DNA of 64,000 nucleotides from Diogma glabrata. Its lineage: Eukaryota > Arthropoda > Insecta > Diptera > Cylindrotomidae. The position numbers and the translations under genes are program-made. Location of the stretch: NCBI GenBank assembly GCA_963693315.1, contig OY856187.1:114468437-114532436 (forward strand), in the 5' to 3' direction. The notes beneath the pieces were generated by a model that made no database searches, was not told where the DNA came from, and saw nothing but the letters and a program-made list of their open reading frames with translations. This document shows, in pieces, positions 43,511 to 55,781 of the stretch; within the stretch, counting starts at the first letter, position 1, and the number at the start of each line of letters is the position of its first letter.

Positions 43511-45344
43511 GCCAGATTACCTAACAGATCTTTCTGCTACATCAACCAATAAAGAGAGGCGTGAGGTCACATCAGTTTTGGGAGTCCACTATAATTTGTA
43601 AGTAGATTTTTTTTAACAAACCCGGCATTAGTGCCATTAATAAAGCGAATGCAGAAATAAACCAACGGTAGTAACTAGCCATGTCTAAAAATCATCTAAT
43701 CTGTTTCACCGTAGTTGGCAGGGGAAACTCAGCAATTATTTCTATTTCTAAATATATTAATTTTGATTGTTTATTCTACAGCAAGTAAGGAACAATCTAG
43801 GTAACTAGCTAACAAGATCATAAATCTATTTAAAATTTTACACTACTGAATTATAATTCTGATGAGCATATAAATTGTCTGTGTGTGTAATTGTCTGTAT
43901 GAAAACTAATCTACATGCAAATAAAATCTAGAAATTAATCTTTTAAATATTTTAAATCAATTCTTGAATCTAACGATAGAAAGGATTTCCAACTTTCATT
44001 TTTATTTAAACAACTCTTACAAACTGTGTTTAATAACTAGCACTGAGTTGAAGTCTTACAGCATTGATTAGACAAGTAGTGATGTATGTGGTTCCTTTAT
44101 TCTATTTTAAATTGGTAGGATTTACCGAAAATCAATTTCAATGCGATTTCGTAATTAGGATCTTTCTTTAATTTACATCAATAAAGTAAATTAAAATAAG
44201 TCACCCCGAAATAAATGTTATTCAAATCAACAACGTCTTCTACTTTGAAATAACCCAACGAACCAATTAATGACAACTAAACAAATACAAGTAGATAGGA
44301 TATTTAACTTAGATAATAAACTATAAACCAATTTTTTATTTTCAGTTCAGGCTCATTAAAAATAAAATCCCACCTTCAAGACATTAATTTTACTGTTCTA
44401 TAAGTTGTTTTGTTTCTTCCTAAATTACTTTCAACTCAAAACAATATTTACTTTTTAATTGCTTTTGGAATATCCCGCGAGGCAGCCAAATAAAGTAATA
44501 CCATATATCAAAGTATCAATTTCGAAAGGAACATATACATTTTTATGTCTTGGCTTTCAAAGTAAATGGTAAAGAAAACATAACATAAAAGAAACACTTT
44601 GATCAAAGACAACAACGAAACAAAAATTAATAATCATAAGAATAATGATTTTTTGTCCCTGCTATCATATCTCATCATAATAAAAATCTCATGCTGCTCT
44701 TTAGAAAGGAAAAAAAAAAATGTTGAAATTAGACAGGACCTCAGAAGAATATTTAGTATTTGGAAATAAAATTTATGATGATCGGTTAAATAATAGAATT
44801 ATTAATATGCTTTGATTTGGGGAGTAAAACTTTTATTTTGTTTGTTAGAGATAAGAAATTAAGTTGATAGTAATATATCTACGATTGGTTCTTTATTGTT
44901 ATATTTGAAAATATCTAGGCGGTTAAATGAACAGTAATTTGATATCTAAGGTAAAATTGGCAACCAAATATTTGTTTTGATATCTTTGAGTTTCTAGTCC
45001 TACCTGTACGAATGCATGTTAAGAGGAAACTCCACAACAAAGTCGGATAGGAATTGTACGATTTGTTTGATATCAGTTTACATGCTTTAAAATAATCACA
45101 GTCATGGTGTTGCATTAACTTTACAAACTTCTTTATGTATAACGTCAACTCGTCAAATGTAACGTAAACTCTGTTTAAACAAAAAACAGTTTTATTAATT
45201 AAAAAAACGCTAATTTCCATGTTCTTTTTTGACTGAAATCACATGTCAAATATCCCAGTTCAGGAGGCTGATTTAACCTTTGACTTATGACTAAAGAGAA
45301 AATCACAACAGAAAAAATTTAATGTGGAGTCTAATGCTAGATCG
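43511..45344. other. AT-rich DNA, nothing recognised
   Basis: The ORF at 44,915-45,220 (minus) has ordinary composition and no recognised motif. Confidence 0.45.
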
Positions 45345-45349
45345 AAAAC

Positions 45350-46145
45350 AAAACACTCAACTCACTCAACTCACTCAACTCACTCAACTCGCTCAACTCA
45401 CTCAACCCACTCAACTCACTCAACTCACTCAACTCACTCAACACACTCAACACACTCAACTCACTAAACTCACTCAACTCACTCAACTCACTCAACACAC
45501 TCAACACACTCAACTCACTCAACTCACTCAACTCACTCAACTCACTCAACTCACTCAACTCACTCAACTCACTCAATTCACTTAACTCACTCAACTCACT
45601 CAACTCACTCAACTCACTCAACTCACTCAACTCACTCAACTCACTCAACTCACTCAACTCACTCAACTCACTCAACTCACTCAACTCACTCAACTCACTC
45701 AACTCACTCAACTCACTCAATTCACTCAACTCACTCAACTCACTCAACTCACTCAACTCACTCAACTCACTCAACTCACTCAACTCACTCAACTCACTCA
45801 ACTCACTCAACTCACTCAACTCACTCAACTCACTCAACTCACTCAACTCACTCAACTCACTCAACTCACTCAATTCACTCAACTCACTCAACTCACTCAA
45901 CTCACTCTACTCACTCAACTCACTCAACTAACTCAACGCACTCAACACAATCAACTCACTCAACACACTCAACTCACTCAGCTCACTCAACTCACTCAAC
46001 TCACTCAACTCCTTCAACTCACTCAACTCAACTCCTCATTCAACTCAGTCAACTGACTCAACTCATAAAACTCACTCAATAAACTCAACTGAACTAGCTC
46101 AACTCAATTCACTCAACATACTCAAATCATTCAACTCACTCAACT
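45350..46145 (+). repeat. 9-bp minisatellite (CTCACTCAA)n
   Basis: About 88 units of CTCACTCAA. The centre (about 45,590-45,900) is almost uniform, and the right end (45,905-46,145) is increasingly degenerate. The plus strand is nearly free of G and the minus strand therefore nearly free of C. The long open frames (187 codons of a Ser-Glu-Leu repeat on minus, 87 codons on plus) follow from the 9-bp period. Confidence 0.95.
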
Positions 46146-46323
46146 GCGTAAACCGGTCTTTGCTAAGACAAATTTTTTAAAAAGGAATGTGTTGAGGTTT
46201 AGACTTGTACGTTGTTATAGAAACATTATTGTAATTTGTTTTTTTACTCCGAATGACTGAATATTTCCATAAATTTTTCGGGATTCAGTTTAAAATTAAA
46301 AACTACAAAAAATCGGGATATCT

Positions 46324-47740
46324 GCTACAAAAAACATCAAAAATGTACATTTTGGTTCGTGAAAATGGTGCAGTTTACTGTTTAATAGTCAAAACTATCT
46401 ACTCACTACAAAAGGAAGTGATATCCTGGGTCAAGCAGAAACGAATGTAAAACAAAGCATTTTCAAATACTTAAGTGTTCTACATAATTCGAAATACTTC
46501 CTTTGTCACTCGGATTAGAGCTTAGAATAAAACAACTTCAACTAACTATGTATTAAAACAAAATTGTCTAGTAAAAGTTCCAAATAATAAATTTGAATTA
46601 TTTCTATACGAATGAAAATGTGGGATTCGATATTTGTACGATTGACTGAATCGAGAAAAGGGCGGAACGATCACGAAACCTCAGTGAGAGCTCAGACTTT
46701 TATTTAATATTTATATGAAGTCGTAGCAATCTAATTTATTAGTCAGTTTATTATACTACAGACTCTAGTTTATAAATTTATGCTGTGTAGCTCAAAGGAC
46801 TAAATTGACTGACTAAACTAAGCGGAAACTAGTTGATGCAATTTATACATATATGCCATTAGTACAAAAGTCATTATCTGTGCTTGTTAATTTGATTAGA
46901 CTAAACTAAAGGAAACGTCAAAGTTTAGTAAATATGTTCAATATAAAAATAGTTTTAACAATACACAAGAACTAAAATGTAAACGAATCTCTTTAAATAA
47001 TAATATGTATTCCATAATAATGAAATTGCTGTATCTATTATAATACAAATATACTGTTGTGGTTTTTAAATATCGTTTATTAAATGAAATACAATTTTAC
47101 AAAATAAACGGAGACGTACATCAAGAGTACAATTGATTAAATTAATGAAACTATTTTGAGATTATTTCTTCTACTAGTACGTCACTCCATTAACAATATA
47201 ATGAAAAGTCATCCAAAAAACACGTCGTCAATAAACTTTTTGTTCACCTCCTATGAAACAATAGCAGAAGCTTTAAAAGTTTATTTAGTTTAGTTTGTTT
47301 AGTCGTTTGAGGCCCACAGCATGACCATGCTATTTGAAGATCAAGTTACTAAGAGTTATATAATCTGTTATTCCCCACTGAGGTTTCGTGATTGTTCCGC
47401 CTTTTTCTCGATTCAGTCAATCGTACAAATATCGAATCCCACATTTTAATTCGTTTAGAAATAAATCAAATTTATTATTTGGAACTTTTACTAGAAACTT
47501 TTGTTTTCATACGTAGTTAGTTGAAGTTGTTTTATTCTAAGCTCTAATCCGAGTATGACAAAGGAAGTATTTCGAATTATGTAGAACACTTAGTTATTTG
47601 CAAATGTTTTGTTTTACACTCGTTTCTGCTTGACACAGGATATCACTTCTTTTTGTAGTGAGTAGATAGTTTTGACTATTAAACAGTAAACTGCACCATT
47701 TTCACGAACTAAAATTTACATTTTTGATGTTTTTTGTAGC
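46324..47740. mobile_element. Foldback element, ~365-bp arms around a 688-bp spacer
   Basis: 46,324-46,687 is the reverse complement of 47,376-47,740 at high identity, sharing GCTACAAAAAACATCAAAAA, GTGCAGTTTACTGTTTAATA, GTGGGATTCGATATTTGTAC and CACGAAACCTCAGTG. The spacer carries no ORF. The outer ends lack an obvious target duplication. The 65-codon ORF at 46,253-46,450 lies in the arm and is not conserved in the other arm. Confidence 0.8.
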
Positions 47741-48822
47741 TTTTATGTAACTATCGTAATTCTTTCGGTACTGAAAAGTTAGAGTTCCGTTTATCCTTTC
47801 TGTTTAAACCATTGATAATACAAACTATACAAGTTTAATAATATCGATATAAGTAGAAATTATATTAAAAAATACCTTAATTAAATATTCAAACGATAAA
47901 ATAAATGATTATTTAATTAAGTTTATTTTAATGTTAATTTGCTTATGAAAAAACATTCAAATTAGTAGAAATCACTATGTTGATGGTTTTTCAATTATGT
48001 ATTGAATAAATATTCGATCTTAATTAATTAAACATACATAACTCACCTGATTTGGTACAAACTATAATGGGGATCCCACAGAATTTAAATTTATTTGTTT
48101 TGATTTTGATGTTACGTAAGTTAAGGTAAGGTAAGGGTTTCCGGTGCTTTAGTTTTGTTTGTTTGGCCGATATTTTAAATGTGATGTCTAATGTCTAAAT
48201 AGATGACAAATTTTTATATTTGAATAAAAAGAAGATGGATTGATAAAAAAATTTCGATTATAGTTGTTTGGTTACAAGTTAAAACTAGACCCTATAGCTT
48301 CTACAACTCTTAATTTTATTGCCGTAATAAAGGAACATAATTAATAGTATTTAATTGAGCAAGTGTTTTATTTTTTGATTAAAGTTTACAATGCCCGAGC
48401 AATTTAATTTGCGCGAGAATAAGATTCATTAAACACTAATTCGATACAACGTTTTAGCCTTATGACAGAGAAATATGTATTAATTTATATTGAATTATTT
48501 TAAAATTTATTGATAAAACAAGTAAAACTTATAATTCCAAACAAATAAATTTGTTTTATTTCGATATCTATTTAATTGTTTGGTATTTTGAAAAGGAAAT
48601 GACCTTCAATGAAAAACATAAATTTTTATACTAAAAACTATAACCAAAAAACAATCATAAAAGAACTTTTTTATTCACAATGGAAATTTAATGCAATTTA
48701 ATGGAGTAGATTTTGTCTTTTTCAATATTTAAGTGAGGAACATGCACATTAGTTTGAATTTATTTGTTGTTCATATAATCAAAGCGAAAACGTTTTTGTT
48801 GATTTTTTTTTTTTTTAAATAT
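47741..48822. other. AT-rich DNA, nothing recognised
   Basis: No ORF, tRNA-like or repeat structure was noticed, apart from AAGGTAAGG at about 48,123-48,135, a short GGTAA-type repeat. Confidence 0.45.
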
Positions 48823-48919
48823 AGGTGCGTTCGATTTGACTGAAGCAACTGAATCAACTGAAAAATTGAATGCAATTGTTGTTGTTTTTTCAGTTGTTTC
48901 AGTCAAATCGAACGCACCT
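48823..48919. mobile_element. 97-bp hairpin (miniature foldback) element
   Basis: AGGTGCGTTCGATTTGACTG and its continuation (48,823-48,852) pair with 48,889-48,919 at about 30 of 31 positions, leaving a ~37-base loop. TAT flanks both sides, which could be a 3-bp target duplication. It is far GC-richer in its arms than the surroundings. The ORF at 48,870-49,085 is incidental. Confidence 0.75.
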
Positions 48920-49264
48920 TATATTCAAACAAATTTATTTCAGAGTTCAATACAGTCAAATAAATTGTTTTATCGTATTCCCAACACTCGCGCAACAGAA
49001 TAACAGCTGTTTATTTTATTCTGTTAAGACTAGTAACGTACACAATTATTGTTGTAAAAAAATAAAAATAAACCTATATTTATAGTTGCCGGAATGATAA
49101 AATCATGTATATTTATGTTAGTGTGGTATTTCTATATAATAAAGATATTTTAGCAGCTGATTTTTTATACTAATTATACTATTATTATTATTCATTTTTA
49201 AAATACAAAACATAATAAAAACAATTACTATTTTTACAATCTTAAGTTTTTTTATTTATCGTGT
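48920..49264. other. AT-rich DNA, nothing recognised
   Basis: Nothing could be supported here. Confidence 0.45.
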
Positions 49265-49585
49265 TGAGTAGTAGGAATTACAATATATGTCACAACAACA
49301 CATAAAAACCTTTTAAGACCAAGGACAACAACATGCGTTTTAAGGTGTTGATGGACGCAAATTTGTTTTTTTATATATTTTTTATAGAAGGAAAAACTAA
49401 ACAATAAATCCTATCACATATAAAATATAACATAGACCAATATTTCATGATAGGATAGAAAAAATAAAAATAAAATAAAAGGTAAACAGCACATGCAAAT
49501 TACTAAAATGTGGTTGCCAATAATCCAGCTAGTGGAATATTCATTGATCATGCGACGCACTTCCTTCCTCAATGATCAAAGCCCA
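49265..49585 (-). repeat. Dispersed repeat family R, copy 3
   Basis: Near full-length inverted relative of 9,400-9,720, through ACCTTTTAAGACCAAGG, ATGGACGCAAATTTG, ATCCTATCACATATAAAATA and TCATGATAGGATAG. Confidence 0.7.
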
Positions 49586-49599
49586 TACGTAGAGTTATA

Positions 49600-49823
49600 T
49601 GAAAACTCGAAATTACAAATAAAAAAGATTGATACTTTCATGCGACATAGATTGTTGATTTAAAATTCAATAGTAAGCAATCTTTAAACACATAAACGTA
49701 AAGGTTGTAGTCCTTTATTAACTAGAATTAAAGTGGTTTGAATCAAAAGGTGTAAAGTATTTTAATAGTCAATAACGTTTATTATAGCTTACATTTGAAA
49801 CTATAAATTGGTGACCCCGACGT
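49600..49823 (+). mobile_element. LTR 3' end with tRNA-Trp-type primer site
   Basis: TGGTGACCCCGACGT at 49,809-49,823 is complementary to the 3' end of an insect-type tRNA-Trp and is a standard primer site of some gypsy-like elements. The AT-rich sequence just upstream would be the end of a 5' LTR, whose start I cannot place. No gag or pol follows in frame: 49,824-50,220 has a 99-codon minus-strand ORF without motifs. This is probably a solo or truncated LTR. Confidence 0.5.
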
Positions 49824-52639
49824 CTTTTCACTCAAAAGTTTGAAAGGTTTGTGGTTAAAATCACCCATAAAATCGGTTAAGCTTTATTATTATATGCTTT
49901 AACCCGTTTCGAACTAAAATGAGTTATTGTTGTAAGCTTTGTGAATATAGTTCAAAGGTGCTCGAAGTTGAGCTGGCCCGAATATAAATGCGATCAAAAA
50001 ATTTAAACGCTTAAACTTAGTAAATTGCATTATTGCTGAGCAATTGACATCAATTTCACTGTGGTAAATAATGAGGTCGTTAACATAGTTAATGAGATTG
50101 ATTTGAGCAATGGCTAATAGTAGCTTGTTAGTCTTTCTGGACCCCAACGGTTCAGAGGTAAGATAAAAACAGTTGCATATAATGTTTTTCATGGTTTCAA
50201 CCTCCAATTGCACCTAGTTTATTGAAAGCATTTGCACCTAGTTTATTGAGATCCATGACCTGTGCCACACCATGTTAAGTTTTGAAATCTCTTTCAATCG
50301 ACTGAACGTAGGAGGAACAGCAGAAGTTGCTTAGAAACTTTTGGAGTTCTGTCAGACCCTACGCCCAAATTGATTTGGTGGGGCAATTCAAAGATTCAGG
50401 TCAATATATTTTGTACTGGTGCCTTTGTTTCATTATTTTTTTGTAGTATCTAACTATCTTCCAAAAGACCGGAGTGAGTACCTCAAACTTAAAAGAATGA
50501 TGTGTTGATTTAGTGATAACTAGTCTTAATTCGGACGACAGCTATGAATATTTTAACAAATAATTTTAATTCATTGATTTATTTCATATTCTATTGAGGT
50601 GCGAAGGCTTTTAATAAGTTTCTTAGCCTGTATTAATTTTTAATGAATGACCAAGTTCGAATTACTTTCAGAATTTTATAATGGCCTAGGGTCAATTGTT
50701 TGTTGAATTATAGGATAATAAAAATCCATTGTGTTCGTATATGGATGTTTATCTCAATTTCAACAAATATTTCTTAACAAATTTAAAAAATCTGAGCTTA
50801 ATGATGCAACAGCTGTTTTTAAGTTGACTTATTATAATTAGGCATCCGCAATCACATAAAAGATATCACAACTTTATGTATCAGCTCATTATTTCAATCT
50901 TTTCGATCATTATTTATTTATGTTTTGATTTCGGTTGATTAATTTAAATCGGACTTAATTACTTTCAGTGTTAAAACTCCAATAAATTAACTAATTAGCT
51001 CTTCAAAATTATTTGTATATAAGAACGGAAGGTTGGAATTAATGTATTAAAAAGTAGAGTCAATAGATAGATAAATAACGAAGGTATTTTATAAAAATTA
51101 ATTTATCATCTGTTATATGATAAACAACGATCGAGTGAAATATTGAAAATCATTTTCATTTTGTAATAAATAATAAATTACAAATTTTAATTATTCAAAT
51201 TGCGTTGTTAGATATACACAATTTTGAACAAGAAAATAAGTGATGAAATTTAACCTTTAAGTTTTCTTATTTCTTTACGTATAGCAAAAAGTCTCATGAA
51301 ATTCTATTCTATACAAAACGTCGCATTCTGCACACCAGTGCCAGTTGATTGCTTGGTTTAAATTATGTTTCCCTCAATAAAAACAGATTTATAATACACG
51401 GAAAATGTTTAGTTAGTAAAATAAAACATAATTTTGTTCCGATGTCCACATGTGCTATAAATGAATTGAAATTGGGTTCATTGTTATGGGGAACAATCCA
51501 CAAAACAATTCGATACAATCTCTGTTAAACGTTCAACATCATTAAAAATATTTTTAATGATCTAAATTATAATTATTTATCACTTAAGACAAAAGACGAA
51601 GCTTAAAACACTCTTCAAATTTATACCAATTACTTTCACCAACAAATAAATTATCTTCTCCTACACAAATTTCTATTGTAAATTAATATAATCATTTTCG
51701 ATTTAAAAGGTTTCTCATGATAAATTTTATTTTTAATTTATATTCAATTTCAGTTAATTATATCATCTTCATCAATTAATAAACGATTTAGATGAAAAAT
51801 TAATAAATTTTTTTTTTCTAAACCAAAAGTCTAAATGCTAAAATTAATCGAAAATCAATTTTCTTCTAACGATTTATCTCGATTATTAATCGAAATAATA
51901 TTATCGCATAGTTTCAATACGTTTCAATACGTTTTATACGAGGGAAAATTATACAATAAAAAATTAACATAATTTTGTTAGTGAGTTCGTTAAATGAAGA
52001 GGTTTTGTTGTATTTATAACTTTTTTTTGTATTTCGTTTCATCGCTTGATTATTAGATTATTTTTTGGTTTTTTTATTAGATTAGAGATAAACGAATAAA
52101 GTTTGTATGCTTAATTATGTAATAATTAGTTTGGAGATTGTAAATTGCAGAATGGTATTAATGTTTATTACGTTTCAATTAACAATAAAATTATTTACAT
52201 GACCTCTAAAATGTACTTGTTGCCCTTGTTAGACACAAGGTTACAATCAAAAATTATACTTAAAATGTTTATACTTAACACTTTAGTTAAGGAGAGAGAG
52301 ACCTAGCATTTAAACAGATCGAACGCGATGCCGATGAGTCAAAGAAGATTTTTCGGGGAATTGGAAAAAAAAGAATAGAATATCTGGGGTAGTAGTTGCT
52401 GTTCACTTTCAGTTTCAGCGCAAAATACCTTTAGGGAATTTTTTTTCAGAACCTTGTTCTACGCATGTCATGACGATCTATCCCAGAGTCACACAAATTT
52501 CTTTTTGTGACCGACAAAATATCCAAATAACGCATGCATTTTCAAACCAAATCGGTTCTTGTCCAATACGATCCGGATCCGTGCAAGGTTACTTTATAAG
52601 CTAGAAAAAATTAGAGGAACGTCAGTTCCATAATGGCTT
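49824..52639. other. AT-rich DNA, nothing firm
   Basis: The 99-codon minus ORF (49,914-50,213) shows no recognised domain. A GAGAGAGAG purine run lies near 52,290. From 52,300 to 52,640 the GC content rises slightly, but no protein could be read. Confidence 0.4.
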
Positions 52640-52971
52640 GTCTGCATTAGGGTTTCTCAAACGGGATCCCGGGATCCCGTTTTCCCGGGATCCCGGGGGT
52701 AAAATGTCATCCCGTTTTCCCGGGATTTCATCCCGGGATCCCGGGCATCCCGCTAATTTTTATTAACATATTTTTTTACTTTTTTCAAAGATATTAAAAA
52801 TTTTCTCACTGTAAAATCGAGTAGTTTTTAATTCTTTTCCCCTCTGTAGTAATTAATTTCGTTCAAAATTAGGAAAATGTTTTTTGACACATATGGTGTC
52901 ATGGTTTTTTTGTGTGGTTTTTTTTTTGACACATATGAACACAACACATTAAAACCAATAAAGCTTAAAAT

Positions 52972-52998
52972 AGGTAGATTTTTCTGAGAAATCTACCT
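52972..52998. repeat. 27-bp hairpin with AGGTAGATTT arms, second copy
   Basis: AGGTAGATTT (52,972-52,981) pairs with AAATCTACCT (52,989-52,998). It matches the hairpin at 3,204-3,230 at 25 of 27 bases and likewise abuts antisense LINE coding sequence on its right. Confidence 0.8.
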
Positions 52999-54340
52999 AA
53001 AACTTGCGCTTCATTTCTCTTAGTTTATGTTTATTGGTTCTCTTCTGAAGGCGATTAATAGAGGAACGAAACATGTTTACAATGTGATTTGCAATGTCGT
53101 CTGAATTTATTTCATTGTTAGCACGAGTAACTGAGTTTGAGCCATCCAGCTTCCGAAGAAGATTCCAAGCTGCCCTAATAGAATGGGAAAAATCAATGTT
53201 TTCAACAGTGTTAATCCACTTTTGTTTCCTCGCGGTGTCCAGTGAGTATATTAAGTCATCAACCACGTCTGCCTCACCACTACTAAGGTGCGCCTCAAAT
53301 AATAAATATATCTCTCTCTCTACTCCAACCAGGAATGGATTCTTCACCGGAAGTCTCTTGGGATGCATTTCTTTGCAGTTAAAATGATGGTTCCTACGAA
53401 CCTATCGTAATTTTTAGGAATGGGTTGGATCTAGTGAATCACTGCATCCAACTCCGACCCATATTTAGCCCAGCCAGTTTTGTGAAAATTGCATCTAGGT
53501 TGAGGATTAGAGTTTACGTGTGCGATTTGAATGCCTACCTCAAAAATTATTGAACGATGTTGAGAGCGTGGCAAACCTTGTAGGACAGTCCTAGATATTG
53601 CAATAGGGTTGCGTTGTTCGTTTTTTGTGGAAAAAAAGAGGTCGGGATTGTAATAACTTGGCCATCTAGCAGATCTAAAGGTTTTCATGTCTTTCGTATC
53701 ATATACCAGAAACATGTTGTCGATTGGTCCCATCAGTTAGTTGTATGCTATTGGGATTGTTATTTGAGTAGGACCACTGATTGTGATGGCTATTAAAGTC
53801 ACCAACCTATATTGCTAGGTGGTGAAATAATGGTAGAGTATCAGCTGGCCACGCTGTATTTAGTGGTTTATTTACGTTAACAATCTTCGTGATCAATATA
53901 TCAACAACAGTAAGATGTATATCGTTGTCTGTCTGGTGTCAGTAAATGGGTGCAATTCATGATTTCTGACTTAATATACGTGCCAGATCCATATGTTTGA
54001 TGGTAAATAGCAGTAATTAGTTTATAACCAACAATTTTTGCTCTATAGGTAAGTTGATCTTCATCTGTTGCATGCGTTTCCTGCCAGAATTACAACGTTG
54101 ATATCAAAATAATAACTTTAATAACGTTCAGTTAAACGTTCAGTTTTTGACTTGCTAATGCTTTCAATGTTCAATTGAATTGCAAAATACGGACTGAGGG
54201 TCCAATATTTTTTGTCTTATGGTGCTGAGAAATACCGTTGTTATTGTGATTTTGATTTGTTTGTTTCACAGAACATGTATCATATGAAGTTAAAAACATC
54301 ACAAAAAATTGGTAATTTTTGAAACAACTAAGCAGAGTAC
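52999..54340 (-). pseudogene. LINE ORF2 N-terminal fragment: endonuclease and linker
   Basis: On the minus strand this is an apurinic-type endonuclease of a jockey-like LINE, in pieces from frameshifts. In order: Leu-Gln-Phe-Asn-Ile-Glu near 54,185; Glu-Thr-His-Ala-Thr-Asp-Glu-Asp-Gln near 54,070; Gly-Asp-Phe-Asn-Ser-His-His near 53,800; then an ORF (53,733-53,431) with Ser-Ala-Arg-Trp-Pro, Asn-Pro-Asp-Leu and the catalytic-type Ser-Gln-His-Arg; then an ORF (53,368-52,997) covering the linker with Ala-Trp-Asn-Leu-Leu-Arg. It stops before the RT at the 27-bp hairpin. Having the 5' part without the 3' part is the reverse of normal LINE truncation. Confidence 0.8.
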
Positions 54341-54365
54341 AAATAATATAGATTATACAATGCAC

Positions 54366-54483
54366 TAATGACTATCACACCGACATCTATTGAATCGGAA
54401 AGAGCTTTTTCTGCGGCAGGACATTTCGTCACGAAAATTCGGACAAAATTGAGAGATGGCGCCATTGACAACCTAATTTTTTG
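54366..54483 (+). pseudogene. hAT transposase C-terminal dimerisation segment
   Basis: This reads Ile-Thr-Pro-Thr-Ser-Ile-Glu-Ser-Glu-Arg-Ala-Phe-Ser-Ala-Ala-Gly, the conserved hAT C-terminal motif (Ser-x-x-Ser/Ala-Glu-Arg-x-Phe-Ser), followed by Arg-Thr-Lys-Leu-Arg and Asn-Leu-Ile-Phe and a stop at 54,481-54,483. The upstream frame closes within a few codons, where LINE sequence begins. The catalytic DDE core and zinc finger are absent. Confidence 0.85.
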
Positions 54484-54773
54484 AAAAATTGTTTAAAAAT
54501 TAGTATTATGAATTTATTTTTGATTTGTTTTTAGAAGAATACACTTGTATATTTAATTTTTGCAATTTTACTAATGAAAAATAATGGAAATTTAAAAATC
54601 AATAGCGCATTTTTTGTGCTGTTTTAATTTTACACATTTTTCTACCACCTAATTTGAAAAATCTAGCTTTTAGTGTTTCCCGGGATTTCCCGGGATCCCG
54701 GGAATTTGACATTTTTTGTCCCGGTTTCCCGGGATTTGAATTTCTACGGGAAATGAGAAACCCTAGTCTGCAT

Positions 54774-55781
54774 CATAATGCTCCGTATAATATAAAAAGT
54801 GACAAGTTTACGAAAGTATTACGTTTTTCGATGTAGAGAAAATATGCTGAGCTTATTTATCTTAAAGGTGGATCCATTGAAGATTGCATTTTTAGATGAA
54901 TCAACTTTATTTTATCGAATTAGGTCCAAGGTCCAACAAGGTCTACATTTGAAGAACTTAATAAAATTTAACAATCTTCTTGATGGTTTTCGATTTCTAA
55001 CAAAGAATTGCATGTCATCATCATATAAGATATAAGAGGGAGCTGATTTACCACCACAACCAATTACTTCTGATTATTTCAAGGAATGAAGATAATTCTG
55101 ATAGCCATTCAGAATTTCGTTCACAATTTTTTTCATCGTCATCACAGAACTAATATTAGAGAGTAGAACTTTTATGTTGTTCGTGCTTAAGCTTGGGGTT
55201 TAGTTGGTATGAGTGAACAGTATGTAAACTTGAAACCTTAGACAGCTAATGTTAATCCCTCCAATTAAAACCCCAAACAGCGTGCAACAAACAATTTTCT
55301 ATTAATACAATAAAAAACAATCGCCCATGAACGTACAAAAAGAATCTGAAAACCAATTTAATTTAATGCAAAATGTATATTCTCTAACAACATTTAAATT
55401 AAATTATCAAACTATGACTTTGAAAATTATGTAATTGTTATAACAATATATGTAATTGAAAAACCATACAAATGAACAGTTTAAACTCAATTATAATATT
55501 ACAAGAAAAAACTTACAGACATTTAGATAAATTAATATTATTAAATATAGTCCAATTAATTTCTACAACTAAGTATTATTGATTATTCGTTTAAATATAA
55601 CTTACATAAATATAACATAAAAGAATTGTAATTTGTTGGCATAAGTCCTGAAGTAGAAGTATTTGTTGATGCAAGTTAAATATCATTAGAGCATTAGAAA
55701 ATTATTTTCAAATGTTTTGATTACTAACGCAAAGGAATGGGTAAATTATAAGAATACAGTTAAAGAGTTTTCTTGGTTACG
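54774..55781. other. AT-rich DNA, nothing recognised
   Basis: The 78-codon ORF at 54,799-55,035 has no motif that I recognise. Confidence 0.4.

Larger units (their letters stand above)
52640..54773 (+). mobile_element. hAT DNA transposon relic with 8-bp target duplication
   Basis: The element spans 52,648-54,765 with terminal inverted repeats TAGGGTTTCTCA and TGAGAAACCCTA. GTCTGCAT flanks it exactly on both sides (52,640-52,647 and 54,766-54,773), the 8-bp duplication typical of hAT. Both ends carry GC-rich subterminal arrays of CCCGGGATCCCGGG-type palindromes (52,663-52,752 and 54,675-54,735). The transposase C-terminus survives at 54,366-54,483 and the rest is replaced by LINE sequence. 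Confidence 0.92.

Noticed and set aside
45337..45900. A 187-codon Ser-Glu-Leu repeat protein on the minus strand
   Set aside because: Pure product of the CTCACTCAA array; no non-repeat domain on either side.
49914..50213. A 99-codon minus-strand ORF as gag or another retroelement gene
   Set aside because: No zinc knuckle, protease or RT motif, and orientation opposite to the adjacent LTR/primer site.
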